A stretch of 64,000 bases of DNA from Timema cristinae (Eukaryota > Arthropoda > Insecta > Phasmatodea > Timematidae), in assembly GCA_039000515.1 (NCBI GenBank), contig JBCFYV010000100.1, positions 21,146,369 through 21,210,368 of the forward strand, written 5' to 3'. Shown in pieces: positions 12,244-25,075 of the stretch. A program made the translations under genes and the position numbers. The notes below the pieces were generated by a model. The model saw only the letters and a list, made by a program, of their open reading frames with translations. It was not told the origin of the DNA and did not search any database. Numbering within the stretch: the stretch's first letter is position 1; every line of letters starts with the position of its first letter.

Positions 12244-15200
12244 ACAATTTAAATAATATGATATTTAAATGCAACTGGAGCGTAATTAACAAATATAATA
12301 GTTTGACTATTTATCCAAAATTTAATTCTGAATGCAATTCCTAAATTTGTGTGAGCTAATACTCGTACAAATGGTGGTGAGGGCTAAGTTATGTGTGTTC
12401 ATAATGTATCTGCATTTGGCTGGGGTGTTGACCCATTATAGGGTTGTATGTTTACGTAAATATAAAAGGCTAAATCATGGGAAGGAAAATGTGCCTCTTA
12501 TTTTGTAACACTTAATCGAGTATAATGGAAGGATCTTGTAGGCGTGTTTGTGCAGGGATACTATTTATAGGAAAATAGGTGATTCCCTAATTACGATTTC
12601 TTGTGAACATGATTAAAGGTGACTATATGAATTGGTCTTGTTCAGGGTAGATGCTGGGAAAAAATAGTGAATTTTCCTCGACATGAAACTTTTGTTGGAT
12701 CCATCTACTTAACCATCGCCCGTGGGGATTGCTTCACGTTTACCGCTGACGTAATGTTCTTCATATCCCACCCAATCTACCTTTTCTACTCGGATTCTCC
12801 AAGACGGATACGGCCGTCTGCATCGCATTAGGGCTTGATTGTGACCTGGGAGGTCGTCGGTTCCCTCACTGTTCTTGGAATGTTTCGCACAAGTGAAGAG
12901 TCGGACACTTGTGTTCTCTTTGGCTCTGCTGCCACTGTCTTCTTCGAACAAGTAATTACATGGATTAAATATATATATATTTTTATAGTAGAGTATTTGA
13001 GACTTTATTTTTTGTGTTGTTGTGTTGTGTTATTTAAAACCATGAAATTAAACAAATGCTCACCTATACTTTCTTTAAAACGGCTTAATTTCAGTATTAT
13101 AGCAAGGTTGACATTGCATTAAAAAAGCTTGTAATACTAAATTTTCATCACATTATAATCTTTAACAACAACCCATGGTTTTTAAAACTATTTTTTTGGG
13201 CGTTATATGTACCCCGAGAAAACAATCTGAACTTATGATAATCTAGCATCAGACCACATTTGGTCAGCTATTTTAGGACTTAAGCGTAACTCAAAACGTC
13301 TCCGCTGTGGTTAGAATGATATCAAAATTAATATTTTTAGGGAACACCACTGGAAAATTGAAAGTATGGAAAGAGGATTTTAGCCTTATTTTCTAGAAGG
13401 GAATGGACTTATTTGGCAAATAGGCTGTCACCAATGGTTTATAATAACTGAATTAAGCGCAAGTACTGAGGTGATATACAATTTTAAAGGCTTGAGTAAA
13501 ACCTTTTTTATGTTTATAATACTAATTCATTATTAAGTGTAAAAAATGTTCTCCTTCACTGTATGGTGACAGGGGATAAGGCACTGCTTTAATTAAATTA
13601 GAGGGTAGATTTTCCAAAGTATGGAATATTTTCATTGTCTTTAGACTTTTACTTTAGAAGCGTTTGTTGTAGATATTATAGCTCCGCAATAAGGTGGGAT
13701 GCATATTTGGGAACGCGAGAAATGTGAGTATTTTTGCAGTTTTTTATGACAAACATTTTTTTTTTGTTAATTAAAATAAAAATATTCTGCCATACAAAAT
13801 AGAGGTTAATTTTGCTTTACTGTTGATATTAACAGTTCTGATATACTCATGAGCAGAGAGACATTAAATGAGAAACCATTTAAATTGAGAGTAAATGTTG
13901 TCATTAAAATTCCAGACACCTTTAAAAGATATTTAAGAAATTTGAGTTTACATGTAAAGAAATATACTCTAAATTTTTTATGTTTTATGGAAAATATTTG
14001 ATTTATTTTAGGCACCAAAAAAGTGTTTTGGTTAAATTGTTTACAACACTGGTTTTTCTCACATTCACTTCTATTCCATTCGTAAATATACCAATTAAGT
14101 AGATGGTTTTCAGCCCCCCCCCCCCCCCCCCCCCCACCACCCACCCCGCCTGCCCCAATAGAACCTCCCGCTCCCTTCCCCAACAGCTACCCGATTTCGT
14201 ACGAAAAAATACTTTCAAATGAGGCGTGAATGGCAAGAGTAAATAAAAAGCCAAAAATTATGTCAACACTTTGGTATTTTCTATGTTTCTTCTTTAGAGA
14301 TTAAGTAAGTCTAAGATGATTATGATTATATTAAGGGACTTGTGTCTGAGAAAGATAGGTTGACAATGTTCTCTTTTTATATTTGAAAGATAATAATTTA
14401 AAAAAATAGATGGAAAAACACATAAAAACCTGGGGAGTCTCACACCTGAACTGCTCATCTATATTATACGACGTAACATGTGATCATATTTAAGGATAAT
14501 CAGGTATACTCACGCATAAGACAATACCACAAGATTATTTGAGCAAATCAGACTTTTGATGAAGGGACTTGGAAGAAGATTTGCTTTATAGATATAAGTA
14601 ATTTTAAGTGGAAAAAAAAGCATTAGAAAAATGAACACTTAAAATGTTATTCTTAGCTTTGAGGTGTTAAATTTTTGATTTTATTTTTGGTGAATGGATT
14701 GTCGACATTATATATTCATATGTTGATTCAGAATAAGCTATAAAAACATTTTTAATTGTCGATTAAATTTGAAATAAATTATTATTCTACATACCTCGGT
14801 GTACGAACACACACAATTTAAAATACGATATTATGCATAAAAGTGCTACCTCTTATTTGTGAGCTATACGACTGTCCAAATTTAAAAAAAATTCTATTAA
14901 TAACATAATAAATACTAATTTGAGTAGTGATACTTCTAAAGATATTCTCGGATGCTTCTGTGGGTTTTGTCTATATGCGTAACATGTTTGATATAAATAT
15001 ATAAATTAAATATGGAGGTTATAGAGATTACACACACAGAGAAAGCATTGTCCAAATTCACAGTAAATTATTAATGTTTTTGAACCCTGTTTTTAAGTTT
15101 ATTGTTGTACCATGTTTTGTGCAATTGAATTTATAACAGAAATGTTTTACCATGATGTTGGTGTTTTCAGATGTTGCGTCTTGTATGAGGACTACGCTGT

Positions 15201-16600
15201 CCACTCATTATTTTTGGACTAGGGCGTACTCAAGCTTCTTCAGTGGTCTTCCTGATGGTGGAGCTACCCTTAGATCTTCGCTGAGTTCTGCAGTCTGCGA
15301 GAAGTTCCCTTCAGCATACGGCCTTGTACCTTGTCATCTGCGGACATCGTAGGACTCTTCGTTGGGCCAACCTTGTACCCAAAATACTATTATAAATATA
15401 ATGTAGGGGAAAACACTGTATGAGGTCTATTGAGGTTTAATTGAGATCAAAACTATCTTATTTATTAATTGCTGTCTTTTTTTTTGGGACGTCTATTTAT
15501 TTTATATAACTTATCATTGAAGACAGCTACACCTGCAGTGGTTAGATTACATGGTTTATGGAGAGCGTCATCTAGCGATGGATTGTTATAGTCTGTGACG
15601 GAATCTTCGACTGAGTAAATAAGAATTTCAGTTCTGATGGGACTGGAAATTCCGTGGTCTACACTGACTGTGATAGTGACAATATAGTTTACCTTCAGCG
15701 GAAGTAAGTAGGATATGTATAAGTGGAAAAACCAACCTAATGCCTTAACCGGCAGAGCATCTTGGTACTCACAGCGGGAAACAGTCTTTCGTCCATGTAG
15801 GCTTTCTTAACCATTCCACAGCGTATATCTATGGTGGGTTTAAAAGGTTTGGTCCCTAGGCACAATTATAATATCCACCCCCACCCACACCCAAATATTT
15901 TTCCCCCAAGGGTTTAGGAAGTTTTGGAGGAAATGATATGTTGGGGGAGGGGGGGGGGGCGGTAATCAGCAATTATACGCCTAAAACTTAATTAGTAAAA
16001 CCAATATATTAAAATAAAAAAAATGTTATCCAAATGAGCCTTCACCTAAAGCCGTTATCCCTAGGCCCATGCCTAGTGGGGCCTATAGTGTAAATTCCAT
16101 TCTGCGTCATTGGTGGTTCAGGCCACAACCCCTGTCAGGCCCCATCTAACTGAATGTCCGTATCCGTAAGTTTATATTGGTCGTAAGCTATAGAACTACA
16201 TACAAAAAGTTGCTCTGTTTACAGCTTTGATCTTAAGTCCTTAGTCTTCACGACTCCATTGAAGTTGACTTTAACTTTATCTTTAAAGGACTAGGCCGAT
16301 ACGGGCTGCTAAGACTTCTAATACATCAAAAGTAAATATATGATTGGGCATCTAATGAAAGCATCATGAAAGTAAATGATCATTTAATAGAATCCCAAGA
16401 GATATGAAATTATGATTGTACGAACGGAGCTCCAGAAAAATGTTTTTGAGATTTAAAAAGCTCGATAAGCGTCAATCTCAGAAATATCTATAACACCATC
16501 TGCTTTAGTTTTATGATTGTAATACCCATTTGCAACAATTTCACTTTCAGTCACTGGTGACTTGCACATAACCGGTTTCATATCCTCTTCAAAGAATAAC
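12244..16600. other. intergenic DNA with scattered simple-sequence tracts
   Basis: No gene is supported. Two GC-richer islands at about 12710-12955 and 15150-15370 contain short open frames (minus 12709-12951; plus 15152-15352) that I do not recognise. A C-run lies at 14115-14135 and a G-run at about 15944-15960. A degenerate SINE-like patch may lie at 15735-15800. Confidence 0.45.
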
Positions 16601-16981
16601 ATTTCACTATATATAGGCTTGATCTAATAATCCTTGTGATTGATTGCTGACCATGACTTCATACAAAGATCTGGGCTCATTAATCTGAGCCTGAACTTAT
16701 TGAGTTCCTAGATTAATTGACGTTGGTGTATTCCTTTACTAAAACGCATATTGATGCGAGTAGGAATTTACTTTGTGGCAATATTTCCGTTCTGCTTACT
16801 TGAACGATTGGAGCTCTCCTCAAACGACTCTTAACCCAGATTCCTTACTTTTATTAATTACTGTTATTTAATTACTGAATGTTAGTGGTTTTTCCATCGG
16901 CATCCTTACTAAGTTGTGCCCAATTGAATGTGGATACCAGCTGTCTAATCCGAATCTTTCTTGATCTTCTTTTGAATCAAT

Positions 16982-17300
16982 CTAAACTCGATTTCTGATT
17001 CTTGATAAAAAAACTTCCATAAAGCGAACATTACGACTTATAAGAATTTTATTTTGGCATGACTCGTAGCATCTGTAAGCCTTTGAATGCTCACTATTTC
17101 TAACAAAAATCTTCAGTGCTGCCATGCCATCTAATGTTCTCCTTTTTTTTCCTGGGACATGAGCAATATTTGAAGGTCCTCTACAAAAACGATGAATGTC
17201 ACTTTTTCGCGAAAATGAGTTAAGGCTGGCAATATAGACTTTAAGTGGTGTAGAATTAAACCACGAGAGTCCACTAGCAATAATAATGATGATAATGATT
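16982..17300 (-). pseudogene. Ty1/copia pol fragment, region after integrase
   Basis: The open frame continues to 17356, but the recognisable part ends near 17290. In order on the minus strand it shows a TPLKVY-like segment, a proline-lysine-arginine segment (VPGKKRRTLDG), a SKAYRCYE segment and a KILISRNVRF segment. In copia polyproteins these correspond to the conserved stretch between integrase core and reverse transcriptase, where a VP-basic-LD motif precedes FVGYS, SKGYR and ISRDV-type motifs. The FVGYS position is degraded here to FVRNS. Reading lower, weak copia-like linker sequence may continue to about 16600, but no reverse transcriptase core is visible. Same strand and order as the gag remnant at 18.5-19.0 kb, so both probably come from one dead element. 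Confidence 0.7.
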
Positions 17301-18170
17301 TCTAGGTTACATAGGAGAGAATTAATCCCATACAGGGAAAGAATGTTGGCTGTCACTGGTAAAGATATTAAGAATGATGAATGTCATAAACAAAGGCTCC
17401 GTTGACCTGTGTGTTGTACAACACAGATCTGATTGTGCTCCGTCAGTTTTCCAGTGAGGCAGCTAGTGTTTGGTCTGTTATTTTTTAATATAAAATTTTT
17501 TGGTGTTTGTTTAATCGGTTTCTTTTTGCTTGGTTCTGTATACAAACATCATGAACCCAGAAAGTGATAGGGAACCCGTATCAAGTAAAATGAAAACAGC
17601 TGCAAATAAATTAAGAAGAAAAGTGGTAGGAATAATGAAGTTATGAAAAGATGAAGTTATGTAGTCATGAAAACTGGCCCAGACTGTGAGTGTGTGCTGC
17701 TTAATTGTTTTTAAAAATTTTTTTCTGATATACAATAAAACGTATAGTAAGTGAATTCAATCAAAAACAAGCTACGTTTGTACAAAATGTTTATCTGTTT
17801 GGTTTAGGGTCAGTTAATGCAGTTAAAAATCGTTAGACCCAGGAAAGCAGAAAACCATTCAAATTTTCACGAAAATGCTTTCACGTACAAGTTAGAGTTT
17901 GTGATGATAATTCTGCGAGTGAAATTTCAATCAGTGTGAAGGCTTTTATATCTATCCATGGCATAAACTTCAAGGAGGGTACATTACATTACAGACATCG
18001 TGTAAGAAGACTGGATGGCACCAAAAGATAGCCGTTTAAAAATACAGCTAAAACCACATTGTAAAACTGTCTCTTGATGTTGAGAAAAGCGTAACCAATC
18101 ACACGAAATATTTTAAGGGTAGGCCTAGGCACTATTGTAAGCGAAAAAAGTGATAAAATCTACCTTCCCG

Positions 18171-18310
18171 ATTCTCCACCGTGGTTCGGATTTTCCACGT
18201 TAAACTGTAGGTCCTTCATTTCATCTCACAATCACCCTACCATTACACATTAGCGTAATGTGCGTATAACCCGAATGGGTAGTAAGACGCGGTGCTAATA
18301 ATAATACTTC
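18171..18310 (+). repeat. 3' fragment of the SINE family, first copy
   Basis: The central phrase GTGGTTCGGATT and the tail CCCGAATGGGTAGTAAGACG with a TAA-type end match the 3' half of the SINE at 31606-31877. The tRNA head is absent. It lies next to the copia remnant and recurs in the second duplication copy. Confidence 0.75.
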
Positions 18311-18489
18311 CGATTTGTTAAATGCGAAGAAATGTATGGATACAAAAGGAACAAAACTTACCACAGTGTCCTATGAGTATTACAGAACTATTTTTAATAC
18401 ACAGTTCCTATATTTGGGCACAATCCTACTTATATAAACACTTCTTTTTACAAAAGAAGCACAATATATCTTTCTGGCTTGATTGAGCA

Positions 18490-19021
18490 GTTTTAATTTA
18501 GTTTAAAACTTAACGTTAAATCCACTTCCGGCTTGTCTATTAGTGGCGTATCTTCGAAGTTAACTGCTCAAAATCATTCTAACAATCCGGCTGTCTTTAA
18601 GTACCTCATTGAAATTAATTAATTTTTGGAACAAGTTTATCAATTTTGCAACATGTTCTTCATTATTTTCAAAGATTTTTTATACAGCAAACTCATGAAT
18701 CAGTCATAGCTTATTTCTCAATGTGTCCTATTCATGGTGGTTTTTGAGAGCCTGCCATGCTCTTTTTGCTGTCCCTGAATTTCTTACGTGGCACAATTGT
18801 CTGTCCTCGACAAAAAGATCAATCCATCCGTGAGCTTGATCAACAAGCATCTGCCAATCTGCAATTTCTTCAGAAGTTGCGCCATTGGTGGATTGCTTGG
18901 GCCTATCCTTATTCATTACGTCACACAGATTTTCATTCATTAGCAACACTTCCATCCGATAGTTCCATACAAAATAGTTCTTATCATTCAATTTTGCAAT
19001 ACTAATTTTTGCTTTCGTCAT
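18490..19021 (-). pseudogene. Ty1/copia Gag N-terminal remnant, first copy
   Basis: The ATG is at 19019-19021 and 97 codons stay open to 18728. The frame opens with the copia Gag pattern: a KLNDKNYFVWNYRMEVLL-type segment (residues 10-27), then a W-x(n)-D-x-A segment, and HVRNSGTAKRAWQALKNHHE at the end. After the stop, shifted frames still show the next Gag segment (EHVAKLINLFQKLI-type) to about 18490. The usual zinc knuckle and protease are not visible. Copia Gag packages the element RNA into cytoplasmic particles; this copy cannot be functional. Confidence 0.8.
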
Positions 19022-20018
19022 TTCTTTATTTCGGTTGCTACATGCGTTTGATTGGCTTTATTCTTCTATTATGTTTCTATTTGTCACTTAATTCTCCTCA
19101 CTCTGGGTCATAATTTTTTTCGTTTACACTTTAAATGATTTCTGTGTCTCAGGAAAAAAAAACATTATAAAAGACTATAAAAACCCTTTAATGTTTAGTT
19201 CAATTGTATTGTGTTTGAATCAAACTTAGATAACGGTTAGCAGTAAAAACAAAATAAGGATAAAAAATGTTGCCACATAAACAAGTAATTAGTGTGAATG
19301 TTAGGAACTTAGTAACTTTTAATATTGAACAGAACGGAATATAGGAACGTCTCAAAGTTAAATGGCGTTTTAATTAATTTATGTAATTTTAAAGTTAAAA
19401 TTGAAATATAAAAATAAACCAAATAATTTACACAAGAATATAAACTAGTAGAATTATTTACGACAAAATTAATCATATAAACATCTAGTACAGGATTCGA
19501 CACTTAACCTCGTTCAAGTTCGGTAGGTAATGCGTGATCTAAGTTGTGGTATTCTTCTGGAGTTGTCTTTGAGCTGCATAAGTTTAGCAAGTAGAATTGA
19601 TTAAGTTCATTCGGTATGTTGCAAGGTCTCCCTTTTATTCATACAATTAAAGCACCATGTATTCGTGGTGTAGTCATAACTGAAAAGAATCATTATTTAC
19701 CTTTTCAAATCTTAATCTTTTAATCTTTAACCTTTCATTTGACAGCTATTTCTGCCCCAGTTTGTGTTTGCATGATCTGCTTTGATAAATGTTTTAAATC
19801 CTTGAAGATATTTTACCTTAATTATGTACGTTTCGCTCTTTTTTGAAAATTCTTTTTGAATAATTTAATGGCACTATGCAAGTGGTGAATGCCCTTTTTC
19901 TATAAATTTGTTTTAAAGCACTTAAAATAGAATCTTTAATCAACAAACAAAAACGAGGCATCCACAAACGGGTTTCTACTTTATATACCTGTAGGTATCA
20001 GAGAAACAATGACATTTT
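19022..20018. other. AT-rich sequence upstream of the gag remnant
   Basis: It may be leader sequence of the copia element, but no primer-binding site or LTR end could be fixed. The same stretch recurs at 24081-25075. Confidence 0.4.
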
Positions 20019-20592
20019 GTAATGTTATTGATTTACCCTAAAGAATATGTGAGAGCATTGACAATAATATCGTCCTAATTTTTATAAATGTATTCTTTAT
20101 TTCATTTAAAATTATAATCTATTACATGGCGCTTGAAGCACTTTTTTCTTCAAGAAGGTACACGCTACTGTAAAGTGACGTCAAGTGTACCAGTTTCAAG
20201 TCAAGTTGACAATATAAGATTTTTAAATAATAACTTCCTCTTCTCGAATGATCGAATGGAGATTTTTAAAAAGTAACTTGAGTCAGTTTCCGGCTCTCGA
20301 ACCTCCTAGTAACACCGAGATGTTTTTGTCTTGTATTTTATTTTTTTATAACACGACCTTCTCGAAGCTTCCATGAGTAATGGATATATAAAAAGAATGG
20401 TGCAATGATAGGGCACTAGGCGTCCAGTCCTTGAAGTACATCGGGACTGCAGCTCCTGTCCGGATCCCTACGATCGTGCTATAGGTCGCGTAATAGTTCG
20501 TCGACGATATGATCTATTTTATCTTGAAATAAACCGAGATTTAGAAATAAAAAACATGTCAACATAATAAGTGTGTATTAATTGATACAATA
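20019..20592 (+). repeat. left inverted LTR-like arm, first copy
   Basis: This arm pairs as an inverted repeat with 21636-22231. Shared landmarks in order are the outer TGTAATGTTA, CTAAAGAATATGTGAGAGCA, the ATGGCGCTTGAAGCAC segment, a CTCGAAC segment, an AGCTTCCATGAG segment, a CTACGATCGT segment, and AAATAAAC (polyadenylation-like). Past the inner end, 20757-20776 reads GTGCACAACGTGGGGCGAG-like, resembling the primer-binding region that follows many insect LTRs. The arms are diverged from each other. Confidence 0.55.
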
Positions 20593-21635
20593 TTCTAATC
20601 ATCAGTAAACTCTTTAATTAGTGCTCGACCACGGGGCAATTTATCAGCTAATTAAAATGTAATATCTCATCAATTGTGACCAAGACAGGGATCCGTAAGT
20701 CCAAAACTTCATAAATTGGCCCCCATCGCGGTGCAAGAAAATCAAGAACGTCATAATTGGTGCACAACGTGGGGCGAGAGAAGTACAAAAAACGTTATAA
20801 TTTCTTCAATAGTAGTAGGCAGTTGAGTTAAACAGTGCCTATTTTAAAATTACCTCTCTGTCCAGGCAAAGCAATACACCCGTTGTGGGGAGAAGCTGCT
20901 TCATATAACGTAAGATTTGAATTCTAAAAGTTCGCAGCTATAGTACATCTGTGACACTTTTGAGACAGGTATTTGGTTGACCCTTCTCAAATCAAGAGTA
21001 CACTCATATATTTTGGATCATTGAAACATCTTTATTTGTCTTGCACTTTAATTGCAATGGTTTCAATATTTGAAGTTCTCTATAATCTTCTTCTAGTTTA
21101 TGCTTTTCTCATTTGATTTTTTCATGATTTGTACAAATCAAGTAACAAATCAAGTAGCCTACTGATCCATTATGGTGTTCATGGTTTGAAAAAGGAAAAA
21201 ATGTACTTTACAAACTACTTGTCCTTACAAATGTAGAGAAGGAATAAAATCACACTTTTGTTCTTCACATTCATTTGTAAAAAAGCTTATTTCATTTTAT
21301 ATACGGTATTGACAGATTTTTGTTGAAGTATATTTTTAGTTCCATGTCTGAATACCTGTGTAGGTTATATTAATCTTTTTGTTGTTTTCTGAATACAGTA
21401 AAGACTTTATTGCTTGGGAAACTTTTCAATGCGGTGATTGATTTTGAAGAGCATTTCCTTTTTGTATTTATGGTTTTTTTGAATTGTCTGGTTTAGGCAC
21501 TAATTGATGATCTGTGAACTAATGTGGTTTGATTGCCACGCGATTGGAAGCCTTTTTATAAGGTTTATAAAAGAACGAGGTTTACTTATCTCACTTTTTT
21601 ATATCACTCGCCCCTCGTTGGGCCACGTTATATAT
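20593..21635. other. spacer between the inverted arms
   Basis: About 1 kb, mostly AT-rich. PBS-like GC-rich strings lie near both inner edges (20715-20780 on plus, 21607-21630 on minus). No coding sequence is recognised. Confidence 0.5.
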
Positions 21636-22231
21636 ATTATTGTATAAATACACTTTTATAAAGTTGACATTCTTTTAATTCAAAATCTCTGTTTATTTCA
21701 AGAGAAAAACAGATCATGTCGTCGACAAACTTCGTACGCGGCCGATAGGACGATCGTAGGGATCGCGGACAGGAGCTACAGTCCTACTACATCAAGGACT
21801 GGACTCCTAGTGAGGTTCTATTGCCCCATCTTTCGCATATATCAATAGCTCATGGAAGCTTCCAGAAGCTTCTGTATAGAAAAATAAAATAAAATAGAAA
21901 AATAAAACGTATGGATGGAGCTAGAATGTTCGAGAACAGGAAAGCTGGTCAAACTACCGTTTAGAAATGCATATTGTTCTTTTTAGGAAAGTAAGTTAAA
22001 TTTATTTTCCTTATAAAAGACTTTAAATTGTCCTTCTGACTCTACAGGTCTTTCGTTTATGCACTCTGACGTCATTGACAGTGGGCTCTTGTAACCTCTT
22101 AGAAGAAGCGGTGCTTTAAGCGCCATGTAATAGATTATTAATTTAAATAAAATAAGATACGTTTATAAAATTAGGACGATATTATTGTCAATGCTCTCAC
22201 ATATTCTTTAGGGGCAGATCAGTAACATTAC
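21636..22231 (-). repeat. right inverted LTR-like arm, first copy
   Basis: Inverse of 20019-20592. On the minus strand the arm is followed at its inner side by TGGCCCAACGAGGGGCGAG (21607-21625), close to the string after the left arm. The two arms therefore look like two LTRs facing each other rather than the direct repeats of a normal retroelement. Confidence 0.55.
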
Positions 22232-22598
22232 AATTTCCTTTATACCATGTGGTGGAGTTTTATTAGGTGGTTCTTTTCTGCCCCTTTTATCCTCTTCCAC
22301 AAAACTACCTGTATCTGATTACATTAATTAATTAATGCAGTGTTTACTGCACCACGACCGGTGCTTTAGAAAATCATTGAAGGTTCGCGTTTTTTCTAGA
22401 AAAAAAATGTTAGTAGTATGATTTTATATAATGTATTTGTCAGTATCAGTTTTATTTCGAGAGAACAGCAGCCTATAAGTTGAAGCAGCATATCCTTCTG
22501 CGATATGTAAGCCTACGACACAGATTTGTTCTATATTTCTCATTAAACTTAGTTGTACATTTATATATACAGTTGGTGCAGTCAGCAGCCTTGGTACT

Positions 22599-22698
22599 NN
22601 NNNNNNNNNNNNNNNNNNNNNNNNNNNNNNNNNNNNNNNNNNNNNNNNNNNNNNNNNNNNNNNNNNNNNNNNNNNNNNNNNNNNNNNNNNNNNNNNNN
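22599..22698. other. assembly gap of exactly 100 N
   Basis: A run of 100 N, the customary placeholder for a gap of unknown size. The sequence immediately left (ending CCTTGGTACT) reappears at 27628-27637. The sequence immediately right (GGAATAATGAAG) already occurred at 17629. Confidence 0.98.
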
Positions 22699-23230
22699 GG
22701 AATAATGAAGTTATGAAGAAGATGAAGTTATGTAGTCATGAAACTGGCCCAGACTGTGAGTGTGTGCTGCTTAATTGTTTTAAAAATGTTTTCTGATATA
22801 CAAATAAAACGTATAGTAAGTGAATTCAATCAAATAACAAGCTACGATGTACAAAATGTTTATCTGTTTGGTTTAGGGTCAGTTAATGCAGTTAAAAATC
22901 GTAGACCCAGGAAAGCAGAAAACCATTCAAATTTTCACGAAATGCTTTCACGTACAAAGTTAGAGTTTGTGATGATAATTCTGCGAGTGAAATTTCAATC
23001 AGTGTGAAGGCTTTTATATCTATCCATGGCATAACTTCAAGGAGGTACATACATTACAGACATCGTGTAAGAAGACTGGACTGGCACCAAAAGATAGCCG
23101 TTAAAAAACAGCTAACCACATTGTAAACTGTCTCTTGATGTTGAGAAAAGCGTAACCAATCACACGAAATATTTTAAGGGTAGGCCTAGGCACTATGTAA
23201 GCGAAAAAGTGATAAAATCTACCTTCCCCG

Positions 23231-23370
23231 ATTCTCCACCGTGGTTCGGATTCCACGTTTAAACTGTAGGTCCTTCATTTCATCTCACAATCACCCTACC
23301 ATTACACATTAGCGTAAGTGCGTATAACCCGAATGGGTAGTAAGACGCGGTTGCTAATAATAATACCTTC
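23231..23370 (+). repeat. 3' fragment of the SINE family, second copy
   Basis: Counterpart of 18171-18310, with the tail CCCGAATGGGTAGTAAGACG at about 23328-23347 and a TAATAATAAT end. Confidence 0.75.
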
Positions 23371-23544
23371 CCGATTTGTTAAATGCGAAGAAAGTGTATG
23401 AGATACAAAAGGAACAAAACTTACCACAGTGTCCTATGATATTACAGAACTATTTTTAATACACAGTTCCTATATTTGGCACAATCCTACTTTATATAAA
23501 CACTTTTTTTACAAAAGAAGCACAATATATCTTCTGGCTAGATT

Positions 23545-24080
23545 GAGCAGTTTTAATTTAGTTAAACTTAACGTTAAATCCACTTCCGGTCTTGTCTATA
23601 GTGGCGTATCTTCGAAGTTAACTGCTCAAAATCATTCTAACAATCCGGCTGTCTTTAAGTACCTCATTGAAATTAATTAATTTTTTGGAACAAGTTTATC
23701 AATTTTGCAACATGTTCTTCATTATTTTCAAAGATTTTTATACAGCAAACTCATCGAATCAGTCATAGCTTATTTCTCAATGTGTCCTATTCATGGTGGT
23801 TTTTGAGAGCCTGCCATGCTCTTTTTGCTGTCCCTGAATTTCTTACGTGGCACAATTGTCTGTCCTCGACCAAAAGATCAATCCATCCGTGAGCTTGATC
23901 AACAAGCATCTGCCAATCTGCAATTTCTTCAGAAGTTGCGCCATTGGTGGATTGCTTGGGCCTATCCTTATTCATTACGTCACACAGATTTTCATTCATT
24001 AGCAACACTTCCATCCGATAGTTCCATACAAAATAGTTCTTATCATTCAATTTTGCAATACTAATTTTTGCTTTCGTCAT
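23545..24080 (-). pseudogene. Ty1/copia Gag N-terminal remnant, second copy
   Basis: Counterpart of the remnant at 18.5-19.0 kb. The first frame is open from 24080 to 23787 and differs by one residue (leucine for phenylalanine in the WIDLLVEDRQL segment). The same early stop ends it, and later Gag-like segments are again in shifted frames. The shared stop shows that at least this break predates any assembly duplication. Confidence 0.8.
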
Positions 24081-25075
24081 TTCTTTATTTCAGTTGCTAC
24101 ATGCGTTTGATTGGCCTTATTCTTCTATTATGTTTCTATTTGTCACTTAATTCTCCTCACTATGGGCTCATAATTTTTTTCGTTTACACTTTAAAATGAT
24201 TTCTGTGTCTCAGGAAAAAAAAAACATTATAAAAGACTATAAAACCCTAATGTTTAGTTCAATTGTATTGTGTTTGAATCAAACTTAGATAACGGTTTAG
24301 CAGTAAAAACAAAATAAGGATAAAAAATGTTGCCAACATAAACAAGTAATTAGTGTGAATGTTAGGAACTTAGTAACTTTTAATATTGAACAGAACGGAA
24401 TATAGGAACGTCTCAAAGTAATATGAGCGTTTAATTAATTATGTAATTTTAAAGTTAAAATTGAAAATAAAAATAAACCAAATAATTTTACACAAGAATA
24501 TAAACTAGTAGAATTATTTACGACAAAATTAATCATATAAACATCTAGTACAGGATTACGACACTTAACCTCGTTCAAGTTCGGTAGGTAATGCGTGATC
24601 TAAGTTGTGGTATTCTTCTGGTGTTGTCTTTGAGCTGCATAAGTTTAGCAAGTAGAATCGATTAAGTTCATTCGGTATGTTGCAAGGTCTCCCTTTATCA
24701 TACAATTAAAGCACCATGTATTCGCTGGTGTAGTCATAACTGAAAAGAATCATTATTTACCTTTTCAAATCTTAATCTTTTAATCTTTAACCATTTCATT
24801 TGACAGCTATTTCTGCCCCAGTTTGTGTTTGCATGATCTGCTTTGATAAATGTTTTAAATCCTTGAAGATATTTTACCTTAATTATGTACGTTTCGCTCT
24901 TTTTTGAAAATTCTTTTTGAATAATTTAATGGCACTATGCAAGTGTGAATGCCCTTTTTCTATAAATTTGTTTTAAAGCACTTAAAATAGAATCTTTAAT
25001 CAAAAAACAAAAACGAGGCATCCATAAACGGGTTTCTACTTTATATACTGTAGGTATCAGAGAACAATGACATTT

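Larger units (their letters stand above)
17629..22598. repeat. first copy of a ~4.95-kb duplication, left of the N gap
   Basis: This block matches 22699-27637 throughout in the same orientation, with gag fragment, SINE piece and inverted arms all present in both. Differences are mostly one-base indels, often in homopolymers, plus a few substitutions (one residue differs in the 97-residue gag frame). The block ends exactly where the N gap begins, while its counterpart starts exactly where the gap ends. That is what two overlapping, unmerged contig ends produce. Confidence 0.85.

Noticed and set aside
13806..14254. Glycine-rich minus-strand frames over the 14.1-kb C-run
   Set aside because: The glycines come from the homopolymer and the rest is AT-rich non-coding sequence.
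18757..19005. Plus-strand 82-codon frame, repeated at 23816-24064
   Set aside because: It is antisense to the recognisable copia Gag frame; conservation follows from the duplication.
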